DNA of 10,999 nucleotides from NCBI GenBank assembly GCA_944386395.1, contig CALXAZ010000058.1:1-10999 (forward strand), given 5' to 3'. Source of the DNA: an uncultured Clostridia bacterium. Its GTDB lineage: Bacteria; Bacillota; Clostridia; Oscillospirales; JAAYOS01. Each line of letters starts with the position of its first letter. The stretch's first letter is position 1. The notes beneath the pieces are model-generated. The model saw nothing but the letters and a program-made list of their open reading frames with translations, searched no databases and was not told the DNA's origin. The translations under genes and the position numbers were made by a program. Positions 6,735-10,999 of this stretch are shown here, piece after piece.

Positions 6735-6806
6735 TTACTCTTCTTTGGTGAAAAAGGTAATACGCTTTATGTTTGGTTGTAAACGTCCTCGCAACAGCTT
6801 AACCAT
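6735..6806 (-). CDS. Possible 23-residue basic small protein
   Basis: A short ORF fits exactly between the stop of the secreted-protein gene (6825) and the terminator at 6694-6720. It opens MVKLLRGRLQP and ends FFTKEE, with many Lys and Arg residues. A TAAGGG element lies about 9 bases upstream of the ATG, a plausible but weak ribosome binding site that abuts the preceding stop. I recognise no family, and such a short ORF can arise by chance. Position and spacing are the only support. Confidence 0.22.
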   Translation of the reverse strand: MVKLLRGRLQPNIKRITFFTKEE

Positions 6807-6824
6807 GCGAGAATGCCCTTATAT

Positions 6825-7595
6825 TTATCCATTGAGCAAAACATTATATCCATTCGGAAGCTGAAAATGAAGATCCTCTGGAGCAAACGAGCTGTATGCC
6901 GAAGCCGTCATTCGATAAACTAGTTCGTCTTTTTCATATACTTCGGCAGCAACAAGCAAACCGCTATCTAAAGACACCCAGTACCCTCTTATTCCACCAT
7001 ATTCATTATCTGCTACCTGAACATATACGCATGGTTCACCACTTCTATTCTCATATGAAGCAGTGATTATCTCAGCCTCGTCCTCGTTTAGTATATTTTC
7101 ATATGTTGGTATCTGGAGCACATCATCTGCATATATCGAACCATTCAGCCCTTCGTAATACTGTGTATTACCATCATTCCAGATATATGTTCTATCCTTA
7201 GTAATGATAGTGTTTTCCTGCGCATTACCATCCGCACTCAGCCTGGTCACTTTGGTACACCCGTCTTTCACCCATATTCGGCGCACCGTATCCGAACTTC
7301 CTTCCTTCCAAAAGAGGGATACTGTTATCTCAAGGGAATAGCTGTCCGGTCGAGTAAGCTTTCCAATTATTGCTTTAACATTCTGAGGAGAAATATCAAC
7401 TGTATCTACCGAGTCGAATATGTCAAAAGGCACAACTCCACTTACCTCTCCGGATTGCTCCGACGGCTCCGTAGGTAATTGTATCGGTATAGATCTGTTG
7501 CCGCTGCTTGCGGCGAGGACAAAACTCATCATTATTGAAGCTGTGAGTGTAACCGCAACCAGTACAGATAGCATTGTTATCTTCTTTTTATTCAT
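6825..7595 (-). CDS. Secreted or membrane-anchored protein of unknown function, perhaps LolA/RseB-like
   Basis: The 256-residue product begins with an N-terminal MNKKK, a hydrophobic segment at about 6-28, and FVLA-ASS, a plausible signal peptidase I site near residue 28. There is no lipobox cysteine, so it is either released or held by an uncleaved signal anchor. Residues 33-55 form a Pro/Ser/Glu/Gly-rich linker. The rest looks like a beta-rich domain with alternating segments, including YSLEITVSLFW, TIITKDRTYIWNDG, YYEGL and GYWVSLDSGLLVAAEVYEKD. This pattern resembles the LolA/RseB superfamily, where a 'substrate, mutate, dirty' sheet binds lipid or protein; that is impression only. It follows mnaA by 39 bases and is probably co-transcribed. 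A GGAAGGA element is about 12 bases from the ATG, a rather long spacing, so translation may be weak. A role in wall polymer handling is inferred from context alone. Confidence 0.8.
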   Translation of the reverse strand: MNKKKITMLSVLVAVTLTASIMMSFVLAASSGNRSIPIQLPTEPSEQSGEVSGVVPFDIFDSVDTVDISPQNVKAIIGKLTRPDSYSLEITVSLFWKEGSSDTVRRIWVKDGCTKVTRLSADGNAQENTIITKDRTYIWNDGNTQYYEGLNGSIYADDVLQIPTYENILNEDEAEIITASYENRSGEPCVYVQVADNEYGGIRGYWVSLDSGLLVAAEVYEKDELVYRMTASAYSSFAPEDLHFQLPNGYNVLLNG

Positions 7596-7634
7596 CTTTC
7601 GTAAATGTCCTTCCGACTCGGGAGCTTTGCAGTT

Positions 7635-8783
7635 TTAGGCAATATGAAAGTCCTGAGGTTTTTCGCCCATGGAAAAATGCCATAATATTGCTTCAATTAT
7701 CCTTTCGCAGGCTCTGCCGTCTCCGTAAGGATTAACAGCATTTGCCATAGCGGAATATGCGTTTTTTGAAGTGATGAGCTCAGAAGCCATCGCCACTATA
7801 TTTTTGTAATCCGTTCCGCAAAGCTTAACAGTACCAGCGTTTACCGCCTCCGGACGCTCTGTTTCCTTGCGCATAACCAATACAGGTTTTCCCAACGCCG
7901 GAGCCTCCTCCTGTATTCCTCCCGAATCCGTCATCACCATATAACAACGTGCCATAAGGTTATGCATCTCGTCCACGTTAAGCGGTGCGATAAGATGTAC
8001 CCTCTCTACTCCGCCCAGCAAACGGTTCGCCGTTTCCTGTACCACAGGACTTAAATGCACCGGATATACAAGCTCAACATCCTCATATTTTGTTACAATA
8101 TATTTGAGTGCCTTCATAATGTTTTCAAGCGGCTCCCCATAATTTTCTCTGCGATGAGCTGTAACAAGTATAACTTTTCTATTTTTAAAATCTATGCTTT
8201 TTAATTCATCAGTGCAAAATTCAAAATTTTCTAATACTGTTGTTTTTAGTGCATCAATAACAGTATTTCCTGTGACAAATATCTCTCCCTCTACCGCTTC
8301 CCTTTTCAGGTTTTCGGCATTTGACACAGTTGGAGAAAAGTGCATTTCAGCAATTTCACTAACAAGCCTGCGATTTATTTCCTCCGGGAAGGGCGAATAT
8401 CTGTCATATGTTCTCAGCCCCGCTTCAACATGTCCTACCGGTATTTGATGATAAAAGGCTGACAATGCCCCCGCAAAAGTCGTTGAAGTATCACCATGAA
8501 CGAGTACAATGTCCGGCTGCGCCTCATTTAATACAGTATCCATTCCAAGAAGAGTTTTTGATGTAATGGTAGACAGAGTCTGTCTCGGCTCCATTATATC
8601 CAAGTCATACTGCGGCTTTAAAGAAAATATCTTCAGCACAGAGTCGAGCATTTCTCGGTGCTGCGCAGTTACGCACACTATGCTTTCTATATTTTCACGT
8701 TTTTCAAGCTCCAATACAAGCGGGGCCATTTTTATTGCCTCAGGACGCGTCCCAAAGACAGTCATCACCTTAATTTTTTTCAT
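7635..8783 (-). CDS. mnaA: UDP-N-acetylglucosamine 2-epimerase, non-hydrolysing
   Basis: MnaA (WecB) interconverts UDP-GlcNAc and UDP-ManNAc in the cytosol. In Gram-positives UDP-ManNAc supplies the second sugar of the wall teichoic acid linkage unit and some capsules. The 382-residue length is normal. Motifs are GTRPEAIK (11-18), VHGDTST (95-101), HVEAGLRT (118-125) and PFPEEINRR (131-139). Also present are VTAHRREN (about 207-214) and, near the C-terminus, DSGGIQEEAPALGKPVLVMR. Asp98, Glu120 and Glu134 correspond to the catalytic acidic residues of the E. coli enzyme. The ATG at 8783 has GAGGG 8 bases upstream and leaves a normal N-terminus. The frame is open back to 8816, but that would add 11 residues foreign to the family. 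The gene overlaps the tagO-like stop by 14 bases, pointing to coupled translation. Confidence 0.96.
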   Translation of the reverse strand: MKKIKVMTVFGTRPEAIKMAPLVLELEKRENIESIVCVTAQHREMLDSVLKIFSLKPQYDLDIMEPRQTLSTITSKTLLGMDTVLNEAQPDIVLVHGDTSTTFAGALSAFYHQIPVGHVEAGLRTYDRYSPFPEEINRRLVSEIAEMHFSPTVSNAENLKREAVEGEIFVTGNTVIDALKTTVLENFEFCTDELKSIDFKNRKVILVTAHRRENYGEPLENIMKALKYIVTKYEDVELVYPVHLSPVVQETANRLLGGVERVHLIAPLNVDEMHNLMARCYMVMTDSGGIQEEAPALGKPVLVMRKETERPEAVNAGTVKLCGTDYKNIVAMASELITSKNAYSAMANAVNPYGDGRACERIIEAILWHFSMGEKPQDFHIA

Positions 8784-9915
8784 CTGTATTTCCCTCTTTG
8801 TCGGTTTTTTCGGCATTTGTGCCGTTTTCTTTTGTAAACGTACCAGATGCCTTCCCGGGTCTTTCTTTTCCGTGTCCGGCAGATCCCAGCATCACCTTGC
8901 CTCCTACAATGACCGCTGCAATAAATGCAAGTAGTAACATCATAGCTCTGAGTTCTCCGCTTACTGTAAGCACAACCGCTACAAGCCCAAGTATCCCACT
9001 CATAGTATACATTATTGCAACAGCCTGTTTCTGATTAAATCCCATATCTATTAGGCGGTGATGCACATGTCCTCTGTCTGCCGACATCGGATTTTTACCT
9101 GCCAGCAATCTGCGGCATACGGCAAACACCTCGTCAAATATCGGAAGCGCCAAAATTAGGAACGGTATTGCAAACGACATTATAGCATAGAATTTAAAAA
9201 GACCTTGTATAGACATAGTGGCCAAAATAAAGCCTATAGAGGTCGCCCCAACATCTCCCATAAAGATTTTTGCCGGATTAAGGTTATATGGCATGAAACC
9301 TATGCAACCGCCGGCAAGTGCCGCAACAATTACAGCCACATTCGGCTCAGATACCATTACAGCAATTATAAGCATCGAAAAGGCGGCGATCGATGACACC
9401 CCAACAGCAAGCCCATCAAGACCATCTATAAAATTTACTGAATTTGTAATTGCCACTATCCATATAACCGTTACAGGTACCGAAAGTACGCCTAGATACA
9501 AATATGGCTCAGAGCTGAAGATATTTGGATTTGTAATATATTCTATTCTAACGCCGTGCCAAACCGTAATTAGTGCAGCAGCAATTTGTACAACAAATTT
9601 AAGAAGTGCAGGCAAGGGCTGAATATCATCTATCAGCCCCAGCACTACTATTACTACAAGTCCTAGCAGGATGCCTCTCACCTGCATATTGATATCAGCA
9701 AAAAGCAATACGCTTACAATAAAGCCAAAAAATATCGCAAGCCCACCTATACGGGCGATCGGGACATTATGCATGCGACGGTCGTCCTTCGGAACGTCCA
9801 TAGCGCCTATCCTGTGTGCAAAGGTTTTAACAACAGGCGTTGCCGCAAAGCTTATTATAAACGACAGAGCAAGCGAAGCAAGCACAAGTATTATCAGTCG
9901 GATTTCATCTGTCAC
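8770..9915 (-). CDS. tagO: Undecaprenyl-phosphate GlcNAc-1-phosphate transferase (TagO/WecA family)
   Basis: This polytopic membrane enzyme moves a sugar-1-phosphate, most likely GlcNAc-1-P, from its UDP donor to undecaprenyl phosphate, the first step of wall teichoic acid or similar polymers. Its 381 residues include about ten hydrophobic segments. The cytoplasmic motifs are DVPKDDRRMHNVPIARIGG (40-58), GLIDDIQPL (93-101, with the Asp pair), NFIDGLDGLA (161-170), NPAKIFMGDVGA, and ADRGHVHHRL, the His-rich loop. The start is GTG at 9915, preceded by AAGGAGG with 9-base spacing. The nearby ATG is out of frame. The last roughly 38 residues are hydrophilic, rich in Lys, Glu, Gly and Thr, and longer than the core needs. 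They may be a cytoplasmic tail and also hold the mnaA ribosome binding site. Pairing with mnaA argues for GlcNAc-ManNAc linkage-unit synthesis, though sugar specificity is not proven by sequence. Confidence 0.93.
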   Translation of the reverse strand: MTDEIRLIILVLASLALSFIISFAATPVVKTFAHRIGAMDVPKDDRRMHNVPIARIGGLAIFFGFIVSVLLFADINMQVRGILLGLVVIVVLGLIDDIQPLPALLKFVVQIAAALITVWHGVRIEYITNPNIFSSEPYLYLGVLSVPVTVIWIVAITNSVNFIDGLDGLAVGVSSIAAFSMLIIAVMVSEPNVAVIVAALAGGCIGFMPYNLNPAKIFMGDVGATSIGFILATMSIQGLFKFYAIMSFAIPFLILALPIFDEVFAVCRRLLAGKNPMSADRGHVHHRLIDMGFNQKQAVAIMYTMSGILGLVAVVLTVSGELRAMMLLLAFIAAVIVGGKVMLGSAGHGKERPGKASGTFTKENGTNAEKTDKEGNTDEKN

Positions 9916-9943
9916 CTGAGATATCCTCCTTATTTGTTATCCC

Positions 9944-10942
9944 TTATTTTCTTAAAAATCCTATCGCGTCAGTTACCTTTACCAGCGTCTTTTCTGCCAT
10001 CTCAGAAGCACGCTCAGCACCGTCCCGATATATGGAAACAAGCGTCTCTTCGTCTTTTAGCAGCTCTAAGCTCTTTTCTCTTATTGGACGCAGTTTCTCT
10101 ATGACTGCTTCTGCAACCCTGGTCTTAAAATCTCCATAACCCTTGCCCACGAATTCAGATTCGATTTCGTCATAGCTCTTGCCTGCTGCGGCAGAATATA
10201 TATCCATGAGATTTGAAACTCCTGGTTTATTTTCAGGGTCAAATTTTATAAGGCTGTCCGAATCGGTTTTTGCGCGCTTAAACTTTTTAACAATAACATC
10301 AGGGCTATCCATTATAAATATGCTACCCTGGGTGTCGTCATCCGACTTTGACATTTTTGAGGTTGGATCTGTCAGACTTCTCACACGTGCTCCCACCTTT
10401 GGGATAAACGGCTCCGGCATCGTAAATATATTTCCGTATATGCCATTAAACCTCTGTGCAATATTCCGTGCCAGTTCAACATGTTGTTTCTGATCTTCGC
10501 CTACAGGCACTACATCCGTATCAAACAGCAGTATATCAGCCGCCATCAAAACAGGATATGTGTATATCCCCGCGTTAAGATTTTGAGGGTGTTTCTTCTG
10601 CATGTCCTTAAACTGTGTCATACGATTGAGCTCACCCATCATGCTGTAACAACCGAGTATCCACGAAAGCTCCGCGTGTTGATGAACATGGCTCTGGATG
10701 TATACTATGTTTTTCTTATAATCAAGCCCCGCTGCTATATACTGCGCAAGCTGCTCACGTATCCTGCGATGTAGTACTTCTGGATCGTTTCTTATCGTTA
10801 TAGAGTGCATATCTACTATGCAATAAAGACACATAAAGTCATTTTGCAGATCTACCCAGTTTTTTATTGCACCAATATACGAACCAAGAGTCAGATCTCC
10901 TGTCGGTTTTATTCCGCTGAAAATTCTTTTCCTGTCTTTCAT
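9944..10942 (-). CDS. trpS: Tryptophanyl-tRNA synthetase
   Basis: TrpRS charges tRNA-Trp in the cytosol. It is a class I synthetase of 332 residues, the normal bacterial length. RIFSGIKPTGDLTLGSYIGA begins at residue 6 and contains TLGS (18-21), the family's version of the HIGH motif. YPVLMAADILLFDTDVVPVGEDQKQH (129-154) is the tryptophan-binding region, with Asp136 in the place of the indole-contacting aspartate. SKMSKSDDD (195-203) is the KMSKS loop. The start is the ATG at 10942 with GGAGG 7 bases upstream. A TTG at 10966 would put the ribosome binding site inside the gene. The tagO-like gene follows after 28 bases with no terminator, so the two are probably co-transcribed. No T-box leader is visible in the 57 bases upstream, though one could lie outside the window. 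Confidence 0.97.
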   Translation of the reverse strand: MKDRKRIFSGIKPTGDLTLGSYIGAIKNWVDLQNDFMCLYCIVDMHSITIRNDPEVLHRRIREQLAQYIAAGLDYKKNIVYIQSHVHQHAELSWILGCYSMMGELNRMTQFKDMQKKHPQNLNAGIYTYPVLMAADILLFDTDVVPVGEDQKQHVELARNIAQRFNGIYGNIFTMPEPFIPKVGARVRSLTDPTSKMSKSDDDTQGSIFIMDSPDVIVKKFKRAKTDSDSLIKFDPENKPGVSNLMDIYSAAAGKSYDEIESEFVGKGYGDFKTRVAEAVIEKLRPIREKSLELLKDEETLVSIYRDGAERASEMAEKTLVKVTDAIGFLRK

Positions 10943-10955
10943 GCGAGTACCTCCC

Positions 10956-10999
10956 CTATTTGACAAAGCTATCTATAGTTTTACCAATTATCTGCGCAC
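10956..10999 (-). CDS. Possible C-terminal tail of an upstream gene (partial)
   Basis: One minus-strand frame enters from the right edge reading AQIIGKTIDSFVK and stops at TAG (10958-10956), just ahead of the trpS ribosome binding site. The 13-base gap to the trpS ATG would suit an operon neighbour. Thirteen residues are too few to identify a family, and the other two minus-strand frames also stop within this stretch. Confidence 0.3.
   Translation of the reverse strand, partial: AQIIGKTIDSFVK

Noticed and set aside
8784..8816. Longer mnaA start at 8816
   Set aside because: The extra 11 residues are not family-like, and GAGGG correctly positions the ATG at 8783, which gives the standard N-terminus.
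10943..10966. Longer trpS start at the TTG at 10966
   Set aside because: The GGAGG site lies between it and the ATG at 10942, and the family starts at the latter.
10943..10999. A T-box regulator upstream of trpS
   Set aside because: No AGGGTGG-like T-box sequence or terminator/antiterminator pair is visible in the 57 available bases. A more distant one cannot be excluded.
1..10999. CRISPR array, insertion sequence, prophage or defence system
   Set aside because: No regularly spaced repeats, transposase or integrase, or defence-type gene was seen. The coding content is conserved core genes with uniform style.

Overview
The window reads as chromosomal, mostly housekeeping DNA from a Gram-positive member of the Clostridia; an uncultured Oscillospiraceae/Ruminococcaceae-type gut organism is my best guess, by inference only. 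Support: strong GGAGG-type ribosome binding sites before nearly every gene, AT-rich intergenic DNA with SigA-like promoters, the conserved pyrH-frr-uppS-cdsA-dxr block, the MEP isoprenoid pathway (dxr), and a tagO-like/UDP-GlcNAc 2-epimerase pair of the sort that builds wall polymers. All protein genes lie on the minus strand; one tRNA lies on the plus strand.

Layout, read right to left in the direction of transcription. (1) 10999-6694: a possible tail of an unknown gene, then trpS, a tagO/wecA-type glycosyl-1-phosphate transferase, mnaA/wecB overlapping it by 14 bases, a secreted protein of unknown function, possibly a 23-residue ORF, then a hairpin terminator. (2) 6241-6546, plus strand: a promoter, a decayed partial copy of a leucine tRNA, an intact tRNA-Leu(UAG) with encoded CCA, and a strong terminator. 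(3) 6169-4797: glyA with a near-consensus promoter and its own 13-bp-stem terminator. (4) 4744-1: rarA (mgsA) with a promoter, then pyrH, frr, uppS, cdsA and the N-terminal third of dxr, tightly packed and probably one operon.

The genes connect through lipid-linked wall synthesis. Dxr commits carbon to isoprenoid precursors, UppS builds the C55 undecaprenyl carrier, and the TagO-like enzyme loads that carrier with a sugar phosphate. MnaA supplies UDP-ManNAc for the next step. CdsA feeds phospholipid synthesis. PyrH, Frr, TrpS, GlyA and the tRNA serve nucleotide, translation and one-carbon needs.

I did not find an undescribed multi-gene system. The items most worth a second look are the degenerate tRNA-Leu copy about 100 bases upstream of the intact one, the unrecognised secreted protein behind mnaA, and the unexplained spacer after the tRNA.
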